Source: Planctomycetota bacterium
Lineage (GTDB): Bacteria; Planctomycetota; Phycisphaerae; Sedimentisphaerales; Anaerohalosphaeraceae
Assembly (NCBI GenBank): GCA_029552545.1
Contig: JAKPDO010000006.1
Location: 62,001-126,000 of the forward strand
Direction of reading: 5' to 3'
DNA length: 64,000 nucleotides
In this document: positions 52,227-62,100 of the stretch, one piece after another
How positions within the stretch are numbered: the stretch's first letter is position 1
Layout of the letters: each line of letters starts with the position of its first letter
The notes under the pieces: generated by a model
Told to the model about the DNA's origin: nothing
Seen by the model: the letters and a program-made list of their open reading frames with translations, nothing else
Databases searched by the model: none
Position numbers and translations under genes: made by a program

Positions 52227-55200
52227 ATGAATCAGAACAGCCGTTGCTGTTATAAATCGACTCCTGCGGTCTTCTTCTTTCTGATTTGGGCCTTCTGCAG
52301 TTTTGGCCAAGTTTTATCGGCTTCGACCGCCGGAGTGGAGATTTCGGAAGAAAAAGTTTTGCAGTATCGGAAAGCTGTCGAGCAGGATTCGTCTGTTCAG
52401 GGGCAGACCCGTCAAAAACTTTTCGAACTGTATGACAAGGCGCTGGCCCTTCTGGCCCAAAACAAGGAAATTCGGAGTCAGACAGAGTCTTTCCGACAGA
52501 TGCAGGCGTCGCTGCCGGAGGAGATGGAAAAGGCCCGTCAGGCACTGGCGGCGCTCAATCAGCCGTCCGGGCTGCCTTCGGCGGAGGGGCTATCGATTGC
52601 GGAGCTGGAGGAAAAACTTGCGGCGGCCCGTACGGATTGGGACGAGGCCCGCAAGCATGCCGAACAGGTTCAGCAGGAAATGCTCCGCCGCACCCAGCGC
52701 AGGACGCAGATTCCGCAGGAACTCCTGACCGCCCGCGGACAGATGGACCAGCTCAAACAGCAGTCGCCGCCGCCTGTCGTGCCGTTCCGGGTGTCCGAGC
52801 CGGCCCAGGTGTCTGCGTTGGTCGGTCAGATTCAGATGGAAACGTTTCGTCTTCAGACGGAACTATTGGAAGAGGAGGAAAAGGCGTATGCCGCCGCCGA
52901 GCCGCTGATGATGCTCAAGCGGGATATTTCGTCGCGGCGTCTGGCGGAAGCCGAGCGTCTGGTTCGCTTTTGGGAGCAGGCGCTTCAGCAGACCCGTCTC
53001 CGGGAGGTAGAACAAATTCAGACCCAGGCCGAGCAAGCCGCCAGTCAATCACAGAATATGCATCCGGTGCTTCAGCAATTGATTCTGGAAAATGCTGAAT
53101 TGGCCCGCCTTCAGGCCGAGCGAATTCGGCAGCTGGAGGAAAACGCCCGTTATGCTCTGATGGTTGAAACTCAGTTGAGGAATGTCAGCAAGGATTATGA
53201 GAGCATTCAGGCCCAGATAGCACGGGCCGGGCAGGTCACCAGTGCACTGGGAGTGCTTCTGGTGACCAAGAAGAATGACCTGCCCGATCTGCGTGAGCAC
53301 CGAAAGCAGATTCGCCGTCGGATGATGGAAAGCTCTGCGGTTCAGCTCGAATGGGGCAAGTACGACCGTCAGTGGACGGAGCTGGCCGATCCACCGGGCC
53401 AGGCCGCCTTTCGGCTTGCTTCTTTCGGATTGTCGGAACGTGATGGGGACTATTCCGTTTTGCTTCCGAAGGTCATCGAGCTGCTCAGCCGGCAGCGGGA
53501 GCTTCTCCAAAGTCTGACGGCCTATACAATGCAGTATCTGGCGGCGCTGGCTCAGCTGGATATTCAGGAGCGGGCCCTCGTCAGCACCGTTCAGGCGTAT
53601 CAGCGGTTTATCGAGGAGAACAGTTTTTGGGTCAAGAACACCTCGTTGTTAAGTCTCCGAGACCTGTCTTCCGCTCTGCGGGTTGTCCGGGAATGGATGT
53701 CCGGGAGCCGATGGCGTCAGATTTTCCTGGCCGTGCGTCAGGACATGGCGGAGGAGTGGGGGCTGCATATTCTTTGTGCGGCCGGCTGGATTGGACTTTT
53801 TCGCTGCCGAAACTGGTTCAAAAAGATGCTCCGGGAACTGGCCCGGAAGGTCTCTGAAGCGGATTCCGATCGATTTCTTTACACGGTATACGCTTTGCTG
53901 CTGTCTGTTCTATCGGCTTCTGTCGGACCGCTGGTACTGTTCTATTTGGGCTGGCGTCTGAAGGCAAATTCAGCTCTTTTCCCGGAAACTGCGTCACTTG
54001 GGATGGGTTTGCTGGCCTCATCGGCCTATCTTTTTGTCTATCGGTTTCTTCGGATTTTCTGTGCCCCTGCCGGGTTGGGGGAGCATTTCCGCCTGCCGGC
54101 GGATTTGCTTACTATGTTTCGAAGACACATCGGCTGGTATTTTCAGATTCTGATTCCGCTTGTTTTTGTGTGGTTTTTGGCGGAAGATGCCGCCGTTGAG
54201 GAAGGGGTGCGCAACGGGGTTTTGCGGCTGCTGTTTTTGGCCCGGCAAATTCTTTTGATGGTGTTTCTGCTGGTTTTGCTGCGTCCATCAGGGGCGTTTG
54301 TCTCATCTTGTCTGCCGCACGGTCACTGGCTTTATGGGTTTCGGTACGTCTGGTACGGGGTCTGCTGGATCGTGCCGCTGTTTTTCTGCTATTTGTCGAT
54401 TCTCGGATACGGATTTACCGCCCGACAGCTGGAACAGCGTCTGCAGGAGACCCTTTTGTTCCTGCTGGCCGTGCTGTTTGTCTATGGGATGCTGATTCGC
54501 TGGCTTTCCGTGCTTCAGCAGGCCCTGCATCTTCAGCCGATTGAACCTGTCGGGCCGGCTGCACCTGCAGAGTCGGCCGCTCCGTCCAAAGAAAGCCGGA
54601 CGGAGCATTCTCCGGAATGGTTCGCTCATCTGTTTGGGCAGACCCGCAAACTGATTAATGCCTTGGTGATTGTGCTGATGGCGGCGGGAGTCTTCTGGAT
54701 TTGGAGGTCTGTGCTGCCGGCATTCGGCGTGCTGGAAAAGGTCCATCTGTGGACCTCATCGGACGCTCAGGGACAGGTGAAAGTCATTACAATGGCCGGA
54801 TTGTTCCGGGCGTTGATTATCACCATTCTGACGGTGATTCTGACCCGAAACATTCCGGGCTTTCTGGAAGTGAGTCTTCTGCGGCGGTTCCCGCTGGATG
54901 CGGGGGTGCGGTTTGCCATCACCTCTATCAGCCGATATCTTCTTGTGATAGTCGGCATTCTGCTGGTTTCTTCAGAGCTGGGCATCCGCTGGTCGTCGAT
55001 TCAATGGCTGATTGCCGCCCTCGGTGTCGGCTTGGGCTTCGGCCTGCAGGAGGTTTTTGCCAACTTTATCTGCGGTCTGCTGCTCTTGCTGGAGCGGCCG
55101 CTGCGGGTGGGGGATGTCGTGACTATCGGCGAGGTTACTGGTCGCGTAACCCGCATTCAGACCCGCGCGACAACGATTCAGCTGTGGGACCGCAAGGAAC

Positions 55201-55610
55201 TGGTGGTGCCCAACCGGGAGTTTATTACCGGCCGGCTGATTAACTGGACTCTCTCGGATACCGTTTTGCGTCTGGCGTTCCCCGTCGGTGTGGCCTATGG
55301 TTCGGACATCAAAAAGGTCGAGCAGGTTTTGTATCGAATCGCCCGCTCTCATCCGAATGTAATTCAGGATGATCCGGCACCTCGCGTAGTATTTGACAGT
55401 TTCGGGGACAGCGCTTTGCAGTTTGAGCTTCGGGTTTATATTCCTTCGATGGACTGTCTGGTTGATGTCAAACACCAGATTAATTGCGCGATTGATGAGG
55501 AGTTTCGCAAGGAAGGGATTGAAATCGCCTTCCCGCAGAGCGACGTACATATTCGGAGTATTCAGGCGCCGCTGCCGATTCAGCCGTTGGAGCCGAGCCG
55601 CCGTTCCTGA
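52227..55610 (+). CDS. Large MscS-family mechanosensitive channel (MscK/YbiO-like architecture)
   Basis: A 1127-residue inner-membrane protein. Signal peptide (about 1-32), long coiled-coil periplasmic domain (about 35-500) rich in Gln, Glu and Ala, about 10-11 transmembrane segments (about 510-940), then the MscS pore and cytoplasmic beta domain: GVGLGFGLQEVFANFICGLL, RPLRVGDVVTIGEVTGRV, ATTIQLWDRKELVVPN and DVKHQINCAIDEEF. It should open under hypo-osmotic stress. The region of pore-lining helix TM3 is well conserved. It is transcribed divergently from obgE. Confidence 0.92.
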   Translation: MNQNSRCCYKSTPAVFFFLIWAFCSFGQVLSASTAGVEISEEKVLQYRKAVEQDSSVQGQTRQKLFELYDKALALLAQNKEIRSQTESFRQMQASLPEEMEKARQALAALNQPSGLPSAEGLSIAELEEKLAAARTDWDEARKHAEQVQQEMLRRTQRRTQIPQELLTARGQMDQLKQQSPPPVVPFRVSEPAQVSALVGQIQMETFRLQTELLEEEEKAYAAAEPLMMLKRDISSRRLAEAERLVRFWEQALQQTRLREVEQIQTQAEQAASQSQNMHPVLQQLILENAELARLQAERIRQLEENARYALMVETQLRNVSKDYESIQAQIARAGQVTSALGVLLVTKKNDLPDLREHRKQIRRRMMESSAVQLEWGKYDRQWTELADPPGQAAFRLASFGLSERDGDYSVLLPKVIELLSRQRELLQSLTAYTMQYLAALAQLDIQERALVSTVQAYQRFIEENSFWVKNTSLLSLRDLSSALRVVREWMSGSRWRQIFLAVRQDMAEEWGLHILCAAGWIGLFRCRNWFKKMLRELARKVSEADSDRFLYTVYALLLSVLSASVGPLVLFYLGWRLKANSALFPETASLGMGLLASSAYLFVYRFLRIFCAPAGLGEHFRLPADLLTMFRRHIGWYFQILIPLVFVWFLAEDAAVEEGVRNGVLRLLFLARQILLMVFLLVLLRPSGAFVSSCLPHGHWLYGFRYVWYGVCWIVPLFFCYLSILGYGFTARQLEQRLQETLLFLLAVLFVYGMLIRWLSVLQQALHLQPIEPVGPAAPAESAAPSKESRTEHSPEWFAHLFGQTRKLINALVIVLMAAGVFWIWRSVLPAFGVLEKVHLWTSSDAQGQVKVITMAGLFRALIITILTVILTRNIPGFLEVSLLRRFPLDAGVRFAITSISRYLLVIVGILLVSSELGIRWSSIQWLIAALGVGLGFGLQEVFANFICGLLLLLERPLRVGDVVTIGEVTGRVTRIQTRATTIQLWDRKELVVPNREFITGRLINWTLSDTVLRLAFPVGVAYGSDIKKVEQVLYRIARSHPNVIQDDPAPRVVFDSFGDSALQFELRVYIPSMDCLVDVKHQINCAIDEEFRKEGIEIAFPQSDVHIRSIQAPLPIQPLEPSRRS

Positions 55611-55633
55611 CGTTCAGAGAATCTTCGGTCTGC

Positions 55634-55831
55634 TTACTCTTCCCATGTCCCCAGAGCGACCGGAGCGCATAGGGAGTCTTTTTGGGCGGCAACACGTCCG
55701 CAGCTTTTACAGACGTATTGAGGGTCTTTGACAAGCCCTTTGTATTCTTCAGGCCGGCTGCGGTGAAGACCGTCGGCTGTCAGTTTGCACAAGTGCCTCG
55801 AATGTTTTTGGCTGTCCGAACAGGGATGCAT
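55634..55831 (-). CDS. Small zinc-ribbon-like conserved protein
   Basis: A 65-residue protein. ATG 55831 has AGGAG eight bases upstream, so it looks genuinely translated. The C-terminal half, RPEEYKGLVKDPQYVCKSCG, then RVAAQKDSLCAPVAL, has a C41-x2-C44 pair plus C55 and C15 as possible zinc ligands. I recall similar small proteins in anaerobic bacteria, none with a known role. It lies 31 bases downstream of the transglutaminase gene on the same strand. Confidence 0.7.
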   Translation of the reverse strand: MHPCSDSQKHSRHLCKLTADGLHRSRPEEYKGLVKDPQYVCKSCGRVAAQKDSLCAPVALGTWEE

Positions 55832-55862
55832 AGAAACGCTCCTGCTAAAAAGGATTGTATTG

Positions 55863-57455
55863 TTATTGGGAAGCGGATGGGGAGGGTTCCGAGGTTTTGG
55901 AGGGTTGGGTCGGCAGGGCGGGAATCACCGTTACCTTGTCGATCTTAAAGCTTCCAAAGACAGTTGTCAGATTCAGAAAATCAGTCGGATTGCCGTTGCC
56001 TTTGGCCAGTGTAATATGGTCGGGGCCATACCCTTGCGGGACGCGGGTCGCATCCAGTCCCACCCATACGCCGCCGATATAGGCCTCTACCCATGCGTGT
56101 CCCCCGAACACGTTTTTTTGACCGGCCAGGTTGTCCGTATAAACCAGTCCGCTGACGACTCGGGCGGGAATCCCCACGGCCCGGCAGAGGGCGGCCGTCA
56201 GGACGGCGTGCTCGCTGCAGTCGCCCTGTCGGCTTTCGGCGACTTCGCGAGCGGTGGCGTATCCGACGGAATAATCCTGCTTTTTAATGTATCCGCTGAC
56301 AAAGGACTCGATTTGCCGTGCGGCTTTGGCGGCGTCTGTTGTCGTACCGACGGCGGCCCGAGCCATTTCGACAATTTTCGGGTCGGTGCTCTGGAGATAT
56401 TCCGTCGGTTTGAGGGCACTGAGAATCTCCGGGTCGCTGCCGGTATAAGGGAAAGATATATCGGAAGGCGGAACGGCCGGGCGAACCGTTAATAAAAGAC
56501 GTTTTTCTCCAAGGGATTCAACAACCTGATTGTTGTCAGAAGGAATCGTAATTCCCTCCGGCGACAGAACAGTGATTTCGTATGCAATTGCTGATGCGGT
56601 CCCTGCCGGCGGCAAAGGAACCGGACTGGGCACAGTCATCAGAGAAAGGAAATCAAAGATATCCTCCGGCCTTAAAGCCAGTTCTTTCTCGCAGGAGACC
56701 AGTTCGAGGGTTTTGTCATCGAAAGGAACCAGAATCTTCAGAGGTTCCAGCTCATCATCGCAGTAATTGACTGTTCGAATGGTCTGAACCTGGTCCCCAA
56801 AGGGGAGGGGGACGCGCAGAAGAGTTTCGGTTTCATAGGCCTGGATTTTTTTGCCGAGCAAATCAATTTCTTTTTTGGGGCCGCCTTTGACGGTCATTGA
56901 CAGCACGCCGCCGGTGGTCTCGAGCATGTCAGGGCGAAAAACCACGGTCTCAAACTCTGTTCCCTCCGCCAGTCCTTTTTGTTTCTGGAGACGCCGCATC
57001 CCTTCGTTCATCAATGCGCCCGACGGATAGACCAGCGAAAGGGTTTGTGGGGTGCCGCCGATTTCGAGAGTGACATCCATTTGTCCGTCGGGACGGATGA
57101 CCCCGCTTCGCTTCTGCATGCCTCCGCCGATATCCTGAATCATTTCAAACCCGAGGGGGTTTCCGTCGGCGGTTTCGATATGGGTTTCCTTGGTGTACAG
57201 ACGGGTCATTTGGGCGCCGCGATAGACAATAAAGGTCATCTCCTCAGTTGAAATGACTCGACCGTTTTCTGCCTGACGGGTGCGAATGGAATGCCCGACT
57301 TTTTTGCCCTCCAAAAAAATGGCCATATAGGAAGGTTTTTCCTCTGCCCCGAACAGCAGCAGTGGGTCTAGGAGAAACCAGAATCCGAGCACAATCCATA
57401 TTATCGGATAAGAACGAATAACAGAGCTCGTACGAACTCTTTCTGAGATTTTCAT
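55863..57455 (-). CDS. Transglutaminase-like domain protein, exported or membrane-anchored
   Basis: A 530-residue protein with an N-terminal hydrophobic segment (about 14-36), a large beta-rich region and a C-terminal transglutaminase/protease-like core: C413 in RQGDCSEHAVL, H453 in FGGHAWVEAY and D468 in VGLDATRVPQGYGPDH make the triad. Such domains can be proteases, peptidases or cross-linkers in the envelope; the activity is unknown. GGAAGGATGGA precedes ATG 57455. It is followed by the small zinc-ribbon gene. Confidence 0.87.
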   Translation of the reverse strand: MKISERVRTSSVIRSYPIIWIVLGFWFLLDPLLLFGAEEKPSYMAIFLEGKKVGHSIRTRQAENGRVISTEEMTFIVYRGAQMTRLYTKETHIETADGNPLGFEMIQDIGGGMQKRSGVIRPDGQMDVTLEIGGTPQTLSLVYPSGALMNEGMRRLQKQKGLAEGTEFETVVFRPDMLETTGGVLSMTVKGGPKKEIDLLGKKIQAYETETLLRVPLPFGDQVQTIRTVNYCDDELEPLKILVPFDDKTLELVSCEKELALRPEDIFDFLSLMTVPSPVPLPPAGTASAIAYEITVLSPEGITIPSDNNQVVESLGEKRLLLTVRPAVPPSDISFPYTGSDPEILSALKPTEYLQSTDPKIVEMARAAVGTTTDAAKAARQIESFVSGYIKKQDYSVGYATAREVAESRQGDCSEHAVLTAALCRAVGIPARVVSGLVYTDNLAGQKNVFGGHAWVEAYIGGVWVGLDATRVPQGYGPDHITLAKGNGNPTDFLNLTTVFGSFKIDKVTVIPALPTQPSKTSEPSPSASQ

Positions 57456-57505
57456 AATTCCATCCTTCCTATTCAGGGTGAGGAGCTTATTTTGTCGATA
57501 AAAAG

Positions 57506-57534
57506 ATTATAATCGTATTTGGATAGGTTTGCAA
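57506..57534 (-). promoter_or_regulatory. Promoter of the transglutaminase-like gene
   Basis: Minus-strand TTGCAA (57529-57534), 17-base spacer, TATAAT (57506-57511). TTGCAA is its own reverse complement, so the same hexamer could also serve a plus-strand promoter for murE, although no good plus-strand -10 was seen. Confidence 0.65.
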
Positions 57535-57609
57535 TGAACGGTACAAAACAATTGTAGATTATCGGCATCTACAAAGAGCGGATCAGATTGGCAACGGAGT
57601 ATTTCTGAC

Positions 57610-59058
57610 ATGACCTTGACAGAGTTGCTGGCTCGAGTGAGTGGTTCTCGCTTAATTCGTGTGCGGAATGATTCCCGGAAAGTACAGCCGGGGGATGTAT
57701 TTGTGGCGGTTCGGGGTGCCCACGCAGATGGGCATACTTTTATTGAACAGGCCGTTCGGCAGGGGGCCAAATACATCGTAGCGGAACGCCCGATGGTTTT
57801 GCCGTCTTCGGTGGAGTTGATTTTGGTTCAGGACAGTTCGGCGGCGCTCGGTCAGCTGGCTCAGGCCTCCTACGGCAATCCGAACAGCCGACTGACCAAT
57901 CTGGCTGTCACAGGCACCAACGGCAAGAGCACAATCGGATATCTCGTTCGTTCGGTCCTGAATACGGCCGGGCTCCCCTGCGGATTAATCGGGACCATTC
58001 AATATGATTTGATCGGCGAAATTATCGATTCACCCCTGACAACGCCGGACCCGCTTACGCTGGCGGAAGCGGCGGCCAAAATGGTTGAGCACGGCGGGCG
58101 CTTTATGATGATTGAAGCCAGCAGCCACGCCCTCGACCAGAATCGGCTGGCGGGGATTTCCTTTTCGGCGGCGGCTTTTACCAACCTGACCGGAGACCAT
58201 TTGGACTATCATAAAACGATGGATGCCTATCTGGCGGCAAAAACCAAACTCTTCACAGGACTGCCTATTCATGCCTTGGCTGTGCTGAATGCGGATTCCG
58301 ATGCCTCCGCGCAAATTGCCGCGAAAATCAATCGCCGCATTTTGTGGTACTCCACACATAAGGAAGCGGATATCACTGCAGAAATTGAATCGATGGATTC
58401 CATAGGCAGTGAGTTTTATTTGGTATTCAGAAATATCAAGGAAAAAGTCCAGACTCCTCTGCCGGGTCTTCACAATATCAGCAATCATCTGGCGGCGGCG
58501 GGGCTTTGTTTTGCCGTGGGATTGGATGTGTCCACCGTGGCGGCAGGGTTATCAGCGCTTCAGGCGGTTCCGGGGCGTCTGGAGCCGATTCTTTGCGGAC
58601 AGGCCCAAGAGGCAGGGATTCGAGTTTTTGTCGATTATGCCCATACGGATGATGCCCTTCGAAACGTCCTGACCACTCTGCGGCCGCTGTGCAGCGGTCG
58701 GCTGGTTGTGGTTTTCGGATGCGGCGGCGACCGGGACAAAACCAAGCGTCCCCGAATGGCCCAGGTGGCCCAGGCCCTTGCTGACTGGGTCATCGTCACC
58801 AGCGATAATCCGCGAACCGAAGAGCCAAATTCGATTATTCAGGATATAGTAAAGGGATTTACGGATTCATTCCGGACTCAGTCTGTCGTAATTGAGCCCG
58901 ACAGAAGAAAAGCCATCCGCTTGGCTATCCATGAAGCCAAAGAGGGGGATATCGTCCTGATAGCCGGAAAGGGGCATGAGAATTATCAGATTATCGGAAC
59001 ACAAAAAACCCACTTCAGCGATCAGGAAGAGGCCCTGCGAGCCCTGAGTGAATTGTAA
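57610..59058 (+). CDS. murE: UDP-N-acetylmuramoyl-L-alanyl-D-glutamate--2,6-diaminopimelate ligase
   Basis: A 482-residue Mur ligase for peptidoglycan. The ATP-binding motif is GTNGKSTIGYL (102-112), with Ser in place of the more usual Thr. The DNPRTEEP motif is the meso-diaminopimelate signature, so the cell wall should contain meso-DAP. SSHALDQNRL and FVDYAHTDDAL are also typical. A planctomycete with murE supports the view that this phylum makes peptidoglycan. Divergent from the transglutaminase gene. Confidence 0.95.
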   Translation: MTLTELLARVSGSRLIRVRNDSRKVQPGDVFVAVRGAHADGHTFIEQAVRQGAKYIVAERPMVLPSSVELILVQDSSAALGQLAQASYGNPNSRLTNLAVTGTNGKSTIGYLVRSVLNTAGLPCGLIGTIQYDLIGEIIDSPLTTPDPLTLAEAAAKMVEHGGRFMMIEASSHALDQNRLAGISFSAAAFTNLTGDHLDYHKTMDAYLAAKTKLFTGLPIHALAVLNADSDASAQIAAKINRRILWYSTHKEADITAEIESMDSIGSEFYLVFRNIKEKVQTPLPGLHNISNHLAAAGLCFAVGLDVSTVAAGLSALQAVPGRLEPILCGQAQEAGIRVFVDYAHTDDALRNVLTTLRPLCSGRLVVVFGCGGDRDKTKRPRMAQVAQALADWVIVTSDNPRTEEPNSIIQDIVKGFTDSFRTQSVVIEPDRRKAIRLAIHEAKEGDIVLIAGKGHENYQIIGTQKTHFSDQEEALRALSEL

Positions 59059-59073
59059 TTGCCTGTTTTAACA

Positions 59074-59108
59074 AAAAACGATTTTTCTTTGTAAAATTCA
59101 TCGTTTTT
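59074..59108 (+). terminator. Likely terminator after murE
   Basis: AAAAACGAT (59074-59082) pairs with ATCGTTTTT (59100-59108) over a 17-base loop, with the T-run built into the 3' arm. It is AT-rich, so weaker than the other terminators. Confidence 0.45.
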
Positions 59109-59153
59109 GTGATATTTAATCTAAAAAAGACTAATATTTTTGTTGGGGGATAA

Positions 59154-62100
59154 GTGGAAAAGCACCTCTTATTTGTCCTGATTTTGCCCTCCCTTGCTGT
59201 TTGTAATTTTATTGCCTACAATGACTGCATTCGGGGAACGGATGATACAACAGCCCCAAATGTCACAAACTGGACTCTTTATAACGGGTTTACGTCCCAA
59301 CCCTCCGGCTATTTGATTGACTTTACAACCGGTCTTCAAACTTCTGTTCTGGCCACTTTCCGATGGAATGCATCGGCCGGCTTGGGTGTCAGTGAAACAA
59401 GCGGTTCTGCCGAAGGGGAAAGTCAGCCGCGGCCGGGGACGCCGGCATACGAGATTTTCGGCGGGATTGTCGATTTTTCGAATCGGCTGATTTATTACGG
59501 CAGCAGCGGCTGGTGGGTTGAGATTGAGTTTACCGGTTTAAATCCTCAAAAAAACTATACATTTGTTACAACAGCGATTCGAGGGTATCTTTATCCGGAA
59601 CGCCTTACGCTTTTTACCCTCTCCGGTCACCTCAGTGCGGTTAATAACAGTTCAGATGGGATTTATTTGAAAAGCGGGGAGCAAACTGTTTTGCGGGCCG
59701 GCGGCAATCATTTGAGCACTACCGGATATGTTGTACGCTGGGACCAAATCCGCGTAGCTGATCGGGGCGACGGAACCGGAAGTTTCACAGTACGAGCTCA
59801 GGCCTACGGCAGCGACTATCGGGCGTATCCGTTCGGCGGATTTATGCTCGCCGAGGAAGGCAACACGGCCCCCAGAGTAAACGCCGGAACAGACGAGACT
59901 GTCCGGCGCCCGCGTGAGTACCTGACCTTAAACGGTTCTGTATTCGATGACGGGTATGGAAATCCGGACGGAACTCTGCAAATTGCCTGGTCGCAGATTT
60001 CCGGTCCGGCAGATGCGGTGTTTGTTTCTTCCCCCAATCAGCCGCAGGTATCGGTGCGTTTTCCGACGGCCGGCCGTTATGAACTGCAGCTGTGGGCAAC
60101 CGACGGGGAAATGGAAGCGTCTGATACAGTAGTCATCACGGTGGAAGAGCCGCTTTGTCCTTTGGGGGATGTGAATGAGGACTGTCGGGTGAATCTGACG
60201 GACCTGAGCGACTGGGCCGCCGGCTGGCTGGCTGAAAGTGAACCGAATCAATTCGATTTGGACGGCAGCGGTCGAGCGGATTTGTCAGACCTTTCTTTTC
60301 TGGCCTCTTCCTGGCTGGAGGAGTGGCTGGGGTCGGTACAGGTGACGATTCTGCCTCCGGAAGCTGTTTCAGCCGGGGCACAGTGGCGGCTGGACGGCGG
60401 ACCCTGGCTGTCTTCCCAGAGTGTTTTATCCTCAGTGCCGCAGGGGCCTCATACCATTGAGTTTTCGGCGCTGTCCGGCTGGTTTTCTCCGCCGCCTCAG
60501 GAGATTTTTGTATCAAAGGGTCAGTTGACCGCTGCTGCTGCTGAATACACCCGTCCGCCGAAGGTGCTTGCGATTAATGAATTTATGGCCGTCAATTCCA
60601 ATGTCAGCGATTTGCGTCCGCTGCCGGCGGTCAATCTCTATACGCAGGTCAACGGGCAGCCCGCTTACGAAGATTGGATTGAAATCCGCAATCTGTCCGA
60701 CCAGACTGTTTCGCTGGAAGGATGGTATTTGACAGACAGTCAAAATAATCTGACTAAGTGGCGGTTTCCAACCGGCGTTTCCATCGGTCCCTGGGGCTAT
60801 TTGGTGGTTTACGCATCCAACAAGGACGAGTCGAAATACGGCTATCCTTTTGCGGACGACTGGGGCAATCTGCATACCAATTTTGAATTAGCGATGGATG
60901 GGGAGTTTTTAGCCCTTGTTCGTCCGGATGGACAATGGATAGAGGACTCTTTTGAAACCTACCCGCCTCAGCGGGGTCTGGTTTCTTACGGTGTCGGTTC
61001 CGACGGGCGGATTGGATATTTGACTTCGCCGACAAGAGCAGCCGCCAACACAGGGATTTATGACGGAGTTGTCGGGGATACCCGTTTCAGTGTGAAACGA
61101 GGATTTTTTGATGCGCCGTTTACTGTCCAGCTGTTTTGTTCAACCCTGGATGCTGTGATTCGATATACAACCGATACGACGGAACCTACAGAAACAAACG
61201 GCCAAGTATATAATCCAGCCAGTCCGATTCAAATTACCAAAACAACGTGTCTGCGTGCGGCGGCCTTCAAAACCGGCTGGCTGCCTTCGAATGTGGATAC
61301 GCAGACCTATCTGTTTTTGGACAACGTTCTTACGCAGGCAACCAATCCGTCCACCGGAGCCCAGGTGGTGCCGGATGGGTATCCGATAACCTGGCCCGGC
61401 GGTTCCTACAGCGGCTCCGTTACAGGGGATTATCAGGTGGACCCGGATATCGCTTCGCCGAGCGGAGCGTTTGGTTCTCTGTATGCAGCAACGCTCAAAG
61501 ACGACCTGAAGGCGATTCCGTCGGTTTCGCTGGTGGTGCCGATAGCCCAGCTTTTCGGCTCCGGCACAGGAATCTATATCAATCAGAGTCAGGACGGAAC
61601 GGAGCGGGCCGGCTCTGTCGAATGGCTGGACCCGCAAGGCATGGAGTCCTTTCATACCAACTGCGGAGTTCAAATGCAGGGCGGCGTCAGCGGCGGCGGC
61701 ACGACGCTCAACCGATGGAAAAGTTATAAATTATCTTTTCGGCTGACCTTCCGCAGGATTTACGGCGGTCGGCTCGAATATCCATTGTTCGGACCCAATG
61801 CAGCGGACTGGTTTGATACAGTTATTTTGGATTCACGTCCTCAAAACAGCTGGGTTCATGCGGATGCAACCCAGCGTTTGCGGGGAGAGTATGTGCGCGA
61901 CCAGGCGGCCTCAAATACGCAGCTGGCAATGGGCGGATATGCCTGTCACGGCAGGCCTGTGCATCTGTATCTGAACGGCTTGTATTGGGGGCTGTACTGG
62001 CTGCACGAGCGGCCGGATGATTCTTTTGCGGCGGCCTATCTGGGCGGCGAAAAGGATGATTATGATGTCATCAAGCACGACTATACCAATGTCGTCAGCG

